The translations under genes and the position numbers were made by a program. Below are positions 42,596-55,672 of a DNA stretch of 64,000 nt, piece by piece (position 1 is the first letter of the stretch; each line of letters opens with the position of its first letter). A model generated the notes under the pieces. That model made no database searches. It saw only the letters and a list, made by a program, of their open reading frames with translations, and was not told the origin of the DNA. Origin of the DNA: JAADFF01 sp013153035 (GTDB taxonomy: Bacteria; Coprothermobacterota; Coprothermobacteria; Coprothermobacterales; JAADFF01); the NCBI GenBank assembly GCA_026184435.1, contig CP046447.1; one strand, written 5' to 3'.

Positions 42596-43739
42596 CTCTA
42601 CACCACCTAATATTAAGTGTATCGAGGTATTGGTCTGTGACTATAAATGGTATAGAAATAAGTACATTGGTAATGTTGGGAGAAGGAGGTATCGGTGCAC
42701 TCCATGTTCCCAGTTTCATAATGTAGCCTGATATAGGGGACATGGCATAACTACCTCTAACAATGAACTTGTCCGGAAAAGTTTTCATTCCTTCATAAGA
42801 TATGGTTCGACTTTCTATATCGTATTTATAGTGAGCGAATATAGTGGTGTTTGTTGCGGAGAATGCAATGAAAATATCATTGCCTATGCCTCCTATGGAG
42901 ATATCTGTTAGCTTTTTAGCTTTTCTTGCTAGTGTCCAATCGTCAAACAATATTTTGTGCTTTTTGGTTTCTATGTCTTTATGGAATATGTAAATAGTAT
43001 ATATAGGACCCCAGAAATGAGAAATTGTAGCTGTTATGGCTATGTTGTCAACAAACCATATGGGATCATTTGTTATTATTGAAGAACCCGTTTGAGTTTC
43101 TTGGTATATGATGTGGTCTCTGGTATACCATGTTTCTTTACCAGATATATATAAATCTTCTCCGATATGGAGAGGAACTTTCTTATAGTGATATGTAGTG
43201 GATGTATCAGTTATTACTGGTGGCGTACCGTTATGGAGAGCTATGTTGTCTATTGTAGGATAAACTTCCACATGTGGAGTATGTAATATGTCGGTGTCAC
43301 TTGATGTGTATATTTCTAAATCTATCTCTTTGCCATGGGCTGATGCGATGAGTTTATTGTCTTGGCTCTTTATTTTTTTTAGTATAGGTAAGGAAATGTT
43401 TTTCAATTTTCTTATACATGAGGAGTCATAAAGATATACTTCTACTGTATCTGTAATAGTACTGTATATTACGAGAGTATCTCCATACAACTGTGTTTTA
43501 TAAGGTATGTTTTTTAGTACATCAAAGGAGAAATTACCCACTCTTATCCGGGGTGTTCTCATATAGTATGATTTTATGCGCAAATTATTATCGTAAGTAA
43601 AGATACCGGTTTGACTTGTTGAAAGATATCCTTTTTCATGTTGAAACAATACACCGCTTTGTGGAACAACGACTATTCCAAACAGCACGAAGAAAGTTGC
43701 CAGCTTATTAATGAGTGCCTTTATTGTCTTAATATCCAT
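42588..43739 (-). CDS. Secreted or membrane-anchored protein of unknown function
   Basis: The 383 residues begin with an N-terminal hydrophobic segment (LINKLATFFVLFGIVVV), a signal anchor or signal peptide. The rest is beta-rich with many aromatic residues and Thr/Ser and no catalytic motif; it resembles its downstream neighbour in style and may also be propeller-like. It overlaps both neighbours (8 and 19 bases), so it belongs to the same envelope operon. The ribosome site is weak. Confidence 0.68.
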   Translation of the reverse strand: MDIKTIKALINKLATFFVLFGIVVVPQSGVLFQHEKGYLSTSQTGIFTYDNNLRIKSYYMRTPRIRVGNFSFDVLKNIPYKTQLYGDTLVIYSTITDTVEVYLYDSSCIRKLKNISLPILKKIKSQDNKLIASAHGKEIDLEIYTSSDTDILHTPHVEVYPTIDNIALHNGTPPVITDTSTTYHYKKVPLHIGEDLYISGKETWYTRDHIIYQETQTGSSIITNDPIWFVDNIAITATISHFWGPIYTIYIFHKDIETKKHKILFDDWTLARKAKKLTDISIGGIGNDIFIAFSATNTTIFAHYKYDIESRTISYEGMKTFPDKFIVRGSYAMSPISGYIMKLGTWSAPIPPSPNITNVLISIPFIVTDQYLDTLNIRWCRDE

Positions 43740-44938
43740 TGTTTTTTGTTATTTCCTGACAGAGCAATACCTACAATAGCCCATGTAAACACCATATGAG
43801 GTATGACTTCAAAGTGGTTGTTGGCAAATGATTGAATAAGGAAGGATAAGAATCCTACCATACTTCCCCATATTATGTAGTAATCAGTACTTTTGTTTTG
43901 AATGGAAAAGAGGCTCTTCATGAGCTCCATAAATATGGAGATTAGCCACCACATAAAAGTAATGAGTCCTATGATTCCTAGTTCTCCCAAGATCCTCAGA
44001 TACAGCATATCTATCCTAAATTTACCGCCTAATCCCAAATTCCATGCTGTTATACTTCCGAAAGTTCCAGGTCCAGAGCCCCATATAGGGTATTGTTTCC
44101 AGTGTTGGAGTTCTACTTTCCACTGAAATAATCTTCCACCTAACGCACTTTTGTATCTATAATATGGAGAAAGTAGACCGAGAAATCGTTCTCTTATAGG
44201 AGGAATAATTAGTGACGAGATAGCGCCTGCCGCTATCCATCCTATGGCGAATCTTGCATTGATAAATAAAAGACCTATACTTGCTGCGATAATGAAGGCG
44301 AGTAGGGAAGCACGAGAAAGGGTAAAAACATGTGCTGTTAGATGTATAAGTAAAAGTATACCGTATATGTATCGGACCTTGGTTCTACATCCTATGGTTA
44401 GACCAAGTAGTATTGCTTCTACTCTTTCCATGAACGAAGCAAGGATATTGGGGCTGACAAATATGGCAAATGCTCTGGTTGTTTCTGTGTCAACGAGAGA
44501 ATCCACCCAGTCTGGAGGAATAGGAACTTGGTTAATGTATTGGTAGATGCCTAATAATGCCATGGGAATAGTTGATATAAGTAGTGGTAATAGTAATTCT
44601 TTGGGTTTTATATCCGATACTGAAAGAAGTAAAAGTATCCCATATGGTAACAAAAGCCTTCTAATAGTGTCTTGAAGCACCCATATAGACACATTGTTGA
44701 TACCTGCACTAATGAAAAACACACTTGAGAATATGGCAAACGGAATCCATAGTTCCTTTTTCTTCATAATATCTGGTAGTTTTATGAGGACGAGCATCCA
44801 TACAATCAATATAAAAATATCATCCCATATACTGCTTATGGGATATATGTGTATCTTGTGTTTAAGAAGATAGTCAATCCATGGAAATAGAAGTGCTATC
44901 CACATGACGGCTCTGTATAATATGCTCATCATGGGCAT
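43721..44938 (-). CDS. O-antigen ligase/polymerase-like membrane protein (Wzy_C family)
   Basis: A polytopic membrane protein of 405 residues with about ten to twelve helices. The signature of the O-antigen ligase/polymerase family is seen near residue 265: GGRLFQWKVELQHWKQYPIWGSGPGTFG, followed by ILGELGIIGL in the last helices. Members ligate or polymerise lipid-linked sugars at the outer face of the cytoplasmic membrane. Its neighbours, a glycosyltransferase and secreted proteins, support a surface-glycan role. It overlaps the previous gene by 10 bases. Confidence 0.85.
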   Translation of the reverse strand: MPMMSILYRAVMWIALLFPWIDYLLKHKIHIYPISSIWDDIFILIVWMLVLIKLPDIMKKKELWIPFAIFSSVFFISAGINNVSIWVLQDTIRRLLLPYGILLLLSVSDIKPKELLLPLLISTIPMALLGIYQYINQVPIPPDWVDSLVDTETTRAFAIFVSPNILASFMERVEAILLGLTIGCRTKVRYIYGILLLIHLTAHVFTLSRASLLAFIIAASIGLLFINARFAIGWIAAGAISSLIIPPIRERFLGLLSPYYRYKSALGGRLFQWKVELQHWKQYPIWGSGPGTFGSITAWNLGLGGKFRIDMLYLRILGELGIIGLITFMWWLISIFMELMKSLFSIQNKSTDYYIIWGSMVGFLSFLIQSFANNHFEVIPHMVFTWAIVGIALSGNNKKQWILRQ

Positions 44939-45768
44939 GTCACCTCTATTATTCTGCCCCAGACACGCCAGTTATGGCCCCTGATTTCTAAGCTGCTTCC
45001 TGATAGTGCTTCTTTACCGTTAATTTTTATGGGTATTTCTCCACTGATAGGCGATACAGTTAATATAACATCGGTTTTTGTAGGATCAGGAAAGGCCTTA
45101 ATTCCCTTCGGTGTCCATCCGTATATGAAAGGATGTGTGGTTTTAATGTCTTTTAATATCAGTACTTTTTGTCCTAATACATCGTAAAGTGCTTCATTTA
45201 TTTTCATGTTTTTAATGACAGATGGGTAAACACTGCGGGCAATAATTTTATAGTTACAGTTGTTTGTACTTGGTTTTTCTAGATAATCGGGGGCTCGTGT
45301 AAAAGCTCCTGTTTGAACATCTACAACGATACCATCAAATTTCCATATATACGATTGAATTCGTATGAGATTTCCAAGAAGTGCTAAGTTTTTGCCTACA
45401 GGAGGAACAGTTGCGCTAAGTGGTTCTATGTTTCTGATTTTTAGATATATGTTGTATGTGTCTTTGGATTCTGCGACTGTTGCTGATTGTGGGGTGGGTA
45501 TTGCTTTTAGATATGGTTTCACTTGTTTGTCTACGACAATGTATGTAGGTTTGTCTGATATGAGTATGGGGTCATGTATCCTTATATTGGTTGCAAGCTC
45601 TTTGGGTACGTTTCGCCATACAAGCGTTATGGTAGCGGTATAGCCAGTATCAGCAGTTTTTTGAGGAGATTTTATAATTTTCCATAGGTAGAATATGATC
45701 GAGAATATGACAACCAAAATAACTATGCTTAGGATTATATCAATGGTATGTTTTTTCTTTCTAGGCAT
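44929..45768 (-). CDS. Membrane-anchored DUF4330-like protein, 279 aa
   Basis: It has one N-terminal membrane helix (about 9-28), then an extracytoplasmic beta-rich domain. The first part recalls DUF4330 proteins (Thr/Val strands, LRIRNIEPLSATVPPVG). A second repeat of similar strands ends near the C terminus. Proteins of this type often accompany exopolysaccharide genes. GGGAGG lies 8 bases before the ATG. Overlaps: 8 bases with the glycosyltransferase and 10 with the ligase gene. A second, shorter relative opens the operon. Confidence 0.65.
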   Translation of the reverse strand: MPRKKKHTIDIILSIVILVVIFSIIFYLWKIIKSPQKTADTGYTATITLVWRNVPKELATNIRIHDPILISDKPTYIVVDKQVKPYLKAIPTPQSATVAESKDTYNIYLKIRNIEPLSATVPPVGKNLALLGNLIRIQSYIWKFDGIVVDVQTGAFTRAPDYLEKPSTNNCNYKIIARSVYPSVIKNMKINEALYDVLGQKVLILKDIKTTHPFIYGWTPKGIKAFPDPTKTDVILTVSPISGEIPIKINGKEALSGSSLEIRGHNWRVWGRIIEVTCP

Positions 45769-46870
45769 TTACGGTCCCTCCCATGATTTCTATCATTGTT
45801 TTATTAATATTATGCCAGTCCCACTGTTTGGCAAATTTGGAAATGGCCTCTTTGTTAGGAGGATTATTTTCAATATCTTGAATATGTTTTAGTATATCCT
45901 CCTTGTTTTTATATACATATATACCCGGGCCTTGAGGTATCGAAGGAAGATTTGAGATGATTGTTGGAATACCCGCTGCCAATGCTTCATATAACTTTAA
46001 AGGATTAATTGCTTTGCTGAAACGGTTTTCTGTTTTAAATGGCATGAGGGCTATGTCGGAGTGATAAACAGCGGCAGCTACTTCTTCTTGAGGTTTGAAT
46101 GGAATAAAGTGCAGGTTATTAATTTCTAGATTAGCTATAGAAGTTGCATTGCCAGATAGTTTACCTATAACGATGAAATGGTAATGAGGTAGCGCTTTTA
46201 CTATATCTAAGAAAAGTTTGTGGTCTATCCATGGTCCCATATGCCCATGAAATATAATACGCGGATGGGGGATATTTTTGATAAAATCAGGTTCTTTATG
46301 TGGACCTTCCCACATACTGGTATCAGTACCGTTAGGGCGTATGTAAATAGGTTTACCGTAGTGTTTTCGTGTATCCATAAGAACAGGTGCTGTTACCACT
46401 ATACCATCTACTATGTGTGCCATTTTGTTTTCGTACACTACGGTATCTTGACGAGGTTTTCCATCTTCGCTATATAGTATCTCATCATACACAAAATATA
46501 AGGCTTTAGCTCCTGCTAATTTCAGTGCTATAGCCCATGGAATATGAAAAGGTGATACAAGTATACCGATATCTGGTTTTATATAGCTAATTATAGGTTT
46601 TATCCATTTGACTAAAAGATTTGTAGAAAAGAGTTTTTCTGGATATAGCAATGGAAACCGTATTACACTAAGTTTCTTATTTATATCTTTCTTGATAGGT
46701 ATAGGTGGTGGTAGTTGCCGTTGCATACCTCGGATGGGATAAGTCAGGATGTCATAACTTCTTTCTATAACGTATACATGTTGTATTTCATTGTGGGTAG
46801 ATAAATCTAAAAACATTCTTTGCCACCTGTGACCCTCCCACGGACCTGTTAATGTCCATAGTACTTTCAC
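45761..46870 (-). CDS. Glycosyltransferase (GT4-like)
   Basis: A two-domain GT-B glycosyltransferase of 369 residues. The N domain has VLWTLTGPWEGHRWQRMF and GILVSPFHIPWAIALK; the C domain has HPRIIFHGHMGPWIDHKLF and PLKLYEALAAGIPTIIS, the nucleotide-sugar-binding EX7E region with Lys/Glu. It probably adds a sugar to a lipid-linked surface glycan. The start is GTG, overlapping the stop of the operon's first gene (46867-47286). The donor and acceptor are unknown. Confidence 0.85.
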   Translation of the reverse strand: MKVLWTLTGPWEGHRWQRMFLDLSTHNEIQHVYVIERSYDILTYPIRGMQRQLPPPIPIKKDINKKLSVIRFPLLYPEKLFSTNLLVKWIKPIISYIKPDIGILVSPFHIPWAIALKLAGAKALYFVYDEILYSEDGKPRQDTVVYENKMAHIVDGIVVTAPVLMDTRKHYGKPIYIRPNGTDTSMWEGPHKEPDFIKNIPHPRIIFHGHMGPWIDHKLFLDIVKALPHYHFIVIGKLSGNATSIANLEINNLHFIPFKPQEEVAAAVYHSDIALMPFKTENRFSKAINPLKLYEALAAGIPTIISNLPSIPQGPGIYVYKNKEDILKHIQDIENNPPNKEAISKFAKQWDWHNINKTMIEIMGGTVNA

Positions 46871-47286
46871 TGTTCTCCCTCCATCTCAATAACACGAACG
46901 AGTTTCCTCCATCGTGGGGTTTCTATATACACAGAACCACCTATAACAAACTTTGGAATAAGACCTTCGTGAAGTGGCACTGCCTTAAAAGTTATTTCCC
47001 ATACCTGGGGATTATCTATAATTCGTATTGTTCCTGACGGCATAACCATAGCACTTTTGAGGGACTGAACGGATACAGATGCCACCTTCATAATGGGATT
47101 CCTCATTGTGTCTATAATAATATCTCCAGGTTTTACCATATGGGCTATTTCGGGTATGGATGTTGTGTATCTGAAAACTACAGTAGGTGCAGTATGGCCG
47201 GCTGTTGATGGTACCATCCATATTGCCAGTCCTAGTATCATAAAACTTATAATCACTGCTGCTATGAGATTGAAGAACAGTTTCAT
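46867..47286 (-). CDS. Small membrane-anchored DUF4330-like protein, 139 aa
   Basis: It has one N-terminal membrane helix (about 5-27), then an extracytoplasmic beta domain (PGDIIIDTMRNPIMKVASVSV...). The pattern resembles DUF4330 and the first half of the 279-aa protein two genes downstream. AGGAGG lies 8 bases before the ATG. It is the first gene of the envelope operon, divergent from the rRNA operon. Confidence 0.7.
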   Translation of the reverse strand: MKLFFNLIAAVIISFMILGLAIWMVPSTAGHTAPTVVFRYTTSIPEIAHMVKPGDIIIDTMRNPIMKVASVSVQSLKSAMVMPSGTIRIIDNPQVWEITFKAVPLHEGLIPKFVIGGSVYIETPRWRKLVRVIEMEGEQ

Positions 47287-47325
47287 GTTCTATTCCTCCT
47301 ATGATTTATTTATATATCAAGGATT

Positions 47326-47331
47326 ATTATA
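47326..47331 (-). promoter_or_regulatory. Candidate -10 box of the envelope operon
   Basis: The minus strand reads TATAAT 40 bases before the start of the first envelope gene. I see no good -35 at 16-18 bases, so the site is tentative and may need an activator. Confidence 0.35.
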
Positions 47332-47351
47332 TGCTTTACCAATCACCATAA

Positions 47352-47369
47352 ATGTATACAAATATACAT
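47352..47369. promoter_or_regulatory. Inverted repeat between the envelope and rRNA promoters
   Basis: ATGTATA-N4-TATACAT is a perfect 7-bp dyad ending 2 bases before the rRNA -35 box and about 20 bases upstream of the envelope -10. It could be an operator or an A/T-rich UP-type element. Confidence 0.4.
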
Positions 47370-47371
47370 GA

Positions 47372-47399
47372 TTGACATGTCGCAAAAACTTGGTATACT
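47372..47399 (+). promoter_or_regulatory. rRNA operon promoter
   Basis: A perfect -35 TTGACA (47372-47377), 16-bp spacer and -10 TATACT (47394-47399). This is the best promoter in the window and sits about 195 bases before mature 16S, as expected for rrn. Confidence 0.82.
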
Positions 47400-47435
47400 T
47401 ACTATTGCCTGCCTGGAGAAAGGCACGGCGAGAAA

Positions 47436-47460
47436 GCGGGAACGCGACCAAGCAGGGAAC
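47436..47460 (+). repeat. 16S rRNA processing stem, 5' arm
   Basis: Complementary to 49171-49195 over 25 bases with two mismatches. The paired arms enclose 16S and form the RNase III processing stem. Confidence 0.85.
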
Positions 47461-47594
47461 GAAAGGAAAAGGCAGCGAAAATACCCCGTGAAGGTATTTG
47501 AGACTGCCGTACTCCGCAAGTGATACATGAGCTTGGGGATAAAAACTTTCCATGAATAGAAACGAAAGGCCGTGAGGTCTTGAAGATAAAGTAT

Positions 47595-49165
<1,571 letters not shown>

Positions 49166-49170
49166 GAGAA

Positions 49171-49195
49171 GTTCCCTGCGAGGTCGCGTTCCCGC
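49171..49195 (+). repeat. 16S rRNA processing stem, 3' arm
   Basis: Partner of 47436-47460. Confidence 0.85.
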
Positions 49196-49204
49196 ATACG
49201 CGGT

Positions 49205-49281
49205 GGGCCCTTAGCTCAGACGGTTAGAGCGCGCGCCTGATAAGCGCGAGGTCCGAGGTTCGAGTCCTCGAGGGCCCACCA
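49205..49281 (+). tRNA. tRNA-Ile (GAT)
   Basis: A 77-base cloverleaf: acceptor stem GGGCCCT/AGGGCCC, anticodon GAT at 49239-49241, T-loop GTTCGAGTC and an encoded CCA end. The 16S-Ile-Ala-23S order is the usual spacer arrangement. Confidence 0.97.
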
Positions 49282-49289
49282 AACGTGGT

Positions 49290-49365
49290 GGGGACGTAGC
49301 TCAGCTGGGAGAGCACGGGCTTTGCAAGCCCGGGGTCACGGGTTCAAGTCCCGTCGTCTCCACCA
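49290..49365 (+). tRNA. tRNA-Ala (TGC)
   Basis: A 76-base cloverleaf: acceptor stem GGGGACG/CGTCTCC with the G3:U70 wobble that marks alanine tRNA, anticodon TGC at 49323-49325, encoded CCA. Confidence 0.97.
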
Positions 49366-49368
49366 CAG

Positions 49369-49409
49369 CGCGCACGCGACAAATTGGGGTTAAGGTAGAG
49401 GGTAAGAAA

Positions 49410-49417
<8 letters not shown>
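49369..49417 (+). repeat. 23S rRNA processing stem, 5' arm
   Basis: Pairs with 52443-52487 over more than 40 bases with one bulged T and a small internal loop. The innermost part is probably the mature-end helix of 23S. Confidence 0.85.
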
Positions 49418-52442
<3,025 letters not shown>

Positions 52443-52451
<9 letters not shown>

Positions 52452-52487
52452 TTTAACTCTACCTTAACCCCATTTGTCGCGTGCGCG
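52443..52487 (+). repeat. 23S rRNA processing stem, 3' arm
   Basis: Partner of 49369-49417. Confidence 0.85.
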
Positions 52488-52498
52488 AATTAAAAATA

Positions 52499-52621
52499 GT
52501 GGGTCTGTGCCCACGTCGTGGGGGTACACCCGGCAACATGCCGAACCCGGAAGTTAAGCCCACGAAGGCCGATGATACTAGTCACCGCGAGGGGCTGGGA
52601 AAGTAGGCCGGTGCAGACCCA
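52499..52621 (+). rRNA. rrf: 5S ribosomal RNA
   Basis: About 120 bases closed by the helix GTGGGTCTG/CAGACCCAC, with the conserved CCGAACCCGGAAGTTAAGCCC block. Its terminator follows 14 bases later. Confidence 0.95.
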
Positions 52622-52634
52622 CTATAAAGGTGAG

Positions 52635-52665
52635 AGGGAGCCGCTGGAAAGTGGCTCCCTTTTTT
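52635..52665 (+). terminator. rRNA operon terminator
   Basis: An 8-bp stem AGGGAGCC/GGCTCCCT (52635-52642, 52653-52660) is followed by a run of T. Confidence 0.88.
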
Positions 52666-53244
52666 CGTTTTGAGGAAAGATACAAGAGGTAGTGGATACG
52701 GATGGATAGAAAAATGGACTATAGGAATTGGTAAGATATACAAGAAAAGGAACAGAAAGTAAGAGCAAACTATAGTGTATGGAAACATGAAACATATGGA
52801 TTCTTGAATAGAGGATTGTGTTGTTGATACGTAACTCGTATGAAGATGTACTGATGTTCTAATGGGTTAATGGGTAGTTGTTTTAATATGAGGGGTATAG
52901 AATTCTCTCGTTTCAGGAATTTTTACTACTGAAAATCTTTTTAGTTTTCATGTATTATTTTTTCTATCTGATGGACTACAGTTTTCTAAAATATTGACCG
53001 TTTCAAGCTGAGGTTTATGGTTAATATCACTTTTATGGAGATCCTGTGTTATTCGTTTTTGATGGAGAACGTGTTTATATTTATACATAGATTTGTCTTA
53101 GTGATACTCTTCTAATACAGATCTTTATTTTTAAGTTGTGTTTGATGGATAAAGGTTTATAGTGTGTATGTGTGGTATGCAATGAAGCATGTCTCAGCCA
53201 CAAACTTTAATAGGTGTTGATATATCTGTAATTCAACTGTGCTA
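52666..53244. other. Gene-free convergent region after the rRNA operon
   Basis: About 580 AT-rich bases with stop codons in all frames, no ribosome site leading to a conserved frame, no tRNA and no repeat I can see. It lies between converging transcripts (5S and the second HD-GYP gene). It could hold a small RNA, a decayed gene or an integration scar, but I cannot support any of these. Confidence 0.6.
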
Positions 53245-55083
53245 TCACATGAGGTTGTTTTCATATATTTCGTCAAATACTTTGTGATAGCGTGCAAATA
53301 TGTCTAGTATTTCTGGATCAAAATGTTCAGGCATTACTCTGCCATCGCCTTTAAGTATTATGTTTACAACTTCATTGTGTTTCAAAGCTTTCTTATAAGG
53401 TCTAGGTGATCGAAGTGCATCATATATATCCGCTAGGGCAACAATACGGGCTTCTAATGGTATCTCGTTTCCCTTTAGTTTGTCTGGATATCCACAGCCA
53501 TTATACTTTTCGTGGTGCCAGCGGGCTATGTTTTTAGCCATTTCCATTTCATTTTCTTCTTCTCCTCCTAGTATTTCCCATCCGTAAATCGTATGCTTTT
53601 TCATTATTTCCCATTCTTCTTTGGTCAAAGGACCTGGTTTGCGAAGAATATGTTGTGGGATAAGTATTTTACCTATATCGTGTAGTGGAGCGAATCGGCG
53701 TATGTCTTCGATAAATTCCTCCCTCATACCAAGTTTTTCTGCTATAAATGCCGAGTACTCTCCAACGCGAACAATATGTTCTCCTGTTTCATTATCAAAT
53801 TGTTCTGCTAGTCGTGCTAATCTTCTGGCAAAGAAATAGTAAGCTCTCTTTAGGCTTTGCTGTTTCTCTTCGAGCTCCTTATAGGCATCTTCGAGAAGAA
53901 TATTGTTATAAACGAGCTGCCGTTGAGTTTCTAAAAATTCTTCTATGGTTTCTTCAAATGTTTCTGTCATCTCTTCTATTTCTAAGGCATTACTTTTAAA
54001 TGAAAGCAACTCATTTTTAAGGTGTTTCAAGAAGTCGGCTATGGCCTGAGGAGATTTTTTATCAACAGTTTTCCATTCTTCAAGGGCTTTAGTAATGATC
54101 TGTATATCATGGCTAATATGTTTGGTTATGAGAAAGGCAGTAAGTCCTGAACCAGTAAGAAAGATGATAACACCAATTGTTATAAGAAACATAACCACAG
54201 AAAATTCTTTTAGAAGAGGGGTAAAATCTAAAGTCAAATATATGATATATGGTTGAGGAATATAAATAATATCTGCTCTTGACGATTTGGGGAGAGAGGT
54301 TAACCATACAGAAATTAAAGATCGCTTTTCTGGTACCATAAGAAACCTTGTTTCTGATTCAAATATATTACTTTGTTCTATTGTGAAGAGTTTATCTGGG
54401 GTAATATTTATGTTCTGAATTTCTTTGGGAAGGGGAGAGTATATTTTATTGGGATAGATAATCTCTATGTTTTGCACCACATCTATATCGTTGACTATCT
54501 TCTCCACTGATGAGCGGAGAATCATTTTCAGATTAATGTCACTATGCACTTCAGTTCCTAGTGCTAGTAATTTTCCATCTTCTATAGGGGCAAATATGAA
54601 TTTATAAAATGTCTTTCCATCGGCGAGACCAGGAATGAATGCTCTTGGAGATGCTATTTTCCCGGCAGATGTGACAGATGCTACCTGAGAAAAGAAAGGG
54701 AAATCATCAAATGATATATTTGAGAATAATGTGCTATTGCTAAGAATAACGGTACCTGTTGGTGATAATATCAGTTCTACAACATCTGAACATTGTGTCT
54801 TATCGGCTATGATATCCTCATTATCGATGTAGGAAAGACAGGTTAGTAGATGATTTTCTGTTGATAGTTCTTCTTTTTGGAGTATCTTGTCAAACATAGA
54901 TAAGGTTATTTCTGTATTTTTGGTGATGAGATATTCCATTATATGGGTATCGTGATAAACTACACTTTGGGCAAAGAACCATGTTCCGGCGTATACTACA
55001 AGGGCTACGAGAAGGGCGTATCCGAGCAGCTTAGAATATAAGATTGTAAATAGCGATCGTTTTTTTCTTTGCCTATTCATCAT
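53245..55083 (-). CDS. Membrane-bound sensor HD-GYP protein (cyclic-di-GMP phosphodiesterase)
   Basis: A second cyclic-di-GMP phosphodiesterase. Layout of 612 residues: basic start, membrane helix about 15-38, a large extracytoplasmic sensor to about 280, a second helix about 290-322, a helical/coiled linker, and the HD-GYP domain with HDIGKILIP near residue 468 and HHEKYNGCGYPDKLKG downstream. Here Asp-Gly-Ser of the usual HHEKxDGSGYP is Asn-Gly-Cys. It parallels the 550-aa gene at 27270 but differs in the sensor. Start at the first of two adjacent ATGs; there is no ribosome site and a TATAAT lies only 6 bases upstream, so it may be leaderless. Confidence 0.9.
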   Translation of the reverse strand: MMNRQRKKRSLFTILYSKLLGYALLVALVVYAGTWFFAQSVVYHDTHIMEYLITKNTEITLSMFDKILQKEELSTENHLLTCLSYIDNEDIIADKTQCSDVVELILSPTGTVILSNSTLFSNISFDDFPFFSQVASVTSAGKIASPRAFIPGLADGKTFYKFIFAPIEDGKLLALGTEVHSDINLKMILRSSVEKIVNDIDVVQNIEIIYPNKIYSPLPKEIQNINITPDKLFTIEQSNIFESETRFLMVPEKRSLISVWLTSLPKSSRADIIYIPQPYIIYLTLDFTPLLKEFSVVMFLITIGVIIFLTGSGLTAFLITKHISHDIQIITKALEEWKTVDKKSPQAIADFLKHLKNELLSFKSNALEIEEMTETFEETIEEFLETQRQLVYNNILLEDAYKELEEKQQSLKRAYYFFARRLARLAEQFDNETGEHIVRVGEYSAFIAEKLGMREEFIEDIRRFAPLHDIGKILIPQHILRKPGPLTKEEWEIMKKHTIYGWEILGGEEENEMEMAKNIARWHHEKYNGCGYPDKLKGNEIPLEARIVALADIYDALRSPRPYKKALKHNEVVNIILKGDGRVMPEHFDPEILDIFARYHKVFDEIYENNLM

Positions 55084-55089
55084 ATGAAT

Positions 55090-55095
55090 ATTATA
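55090..55095 (-). promoter_or_regulatory. Candidate -10 box of the second HD-GYP gene
   Basis: The minus strand reads TATAAT with 6 bases between it and the start codon. Transcription would begin at or next to the ATG, giving a leaderless message. The -35 is weak. Confidence 0.4.
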
Positions 55096-55147
55096 CCTGA
55101 TCCTGAGGTAATATTAAAAATGGAAATTATGTTAAGGGGGTGGTTGT

Positions 55148-55672
55148 ATGCATCCGTATGTAAAACTTGCCAAGGATGCTGTTGAGGAGTGGGTACTCCA
55201 TGGGAAAAAGATACCTGTGCCTGATCCGTTGCCTGAGGTGTTTCAGAGAAGAGCTGGATGTTTTGTAACACTCTACAAAAATGGACAGTTAAGAGGATGT
55301 ATTGGTACGATACTACCTGTTTATGAAAACTTGGCAGAAGAAATTATCGAGAATGCCATAGCGGCTTGCAGTAGGGATCCTAGATTTTATCCTGTAGAAC
55401 CTGAGGAGCTTCCCTATCTTGAATATAAGGTGGATGTGTTATCGGAGCCTGTGCCTGTCAAGTCTATTGAAGAGCTTGATCCTAAAAGATATGGAGTGAT
55501 TGTTGTGTCTGCCGTATCCCCTTATAAAAAGGGAGTGCTTTTGCCAGATTTGGAGGGAGTTGATACTGTAGAAAAACAGCTGTCCATCGCCATGGCGAAG
55601 GCAGGCATTCATCCTGATGAACCTATCGAAGTATATAAATTTACTGTAGAGAGGTATGGTGAAGATGAATAA
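55148..55672 (+). CDS. AMMECR1 family protein (AmmeMemoRadiSam system protein A)
   Basis: A protein of 174 residues with the AMMECR1 signature LRGCIGT near residue 53 and RDPRFYPVEPEEL downstream. In bacteria and archaea it is commonly encoded with a Memo-like protein and a radical SAM enzyme; the system's chemistry is unknown. Here the radical SAM partner follows directly, overlapping by 8 bases or more, but no Memo gene is adjacent. An AAGGGGG site precedes the ATG. Confidence 0.93.
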   Translation: MHPYVKLAKDAVEEWVLHGKKIPVPDPLPEVFQRRAGCFVTLYKNGQLRGCIGTILPVYENLAEEIIENAIAACSRDPRFYPVEPEELPYLEYKVDVLSEPVPVKSIEELDPKRYGVIVVSAVSPYKKGVLLPDLEGVDTVEKQLSIAMAKAGIHPDEPIEVYKFTVERYGEDE

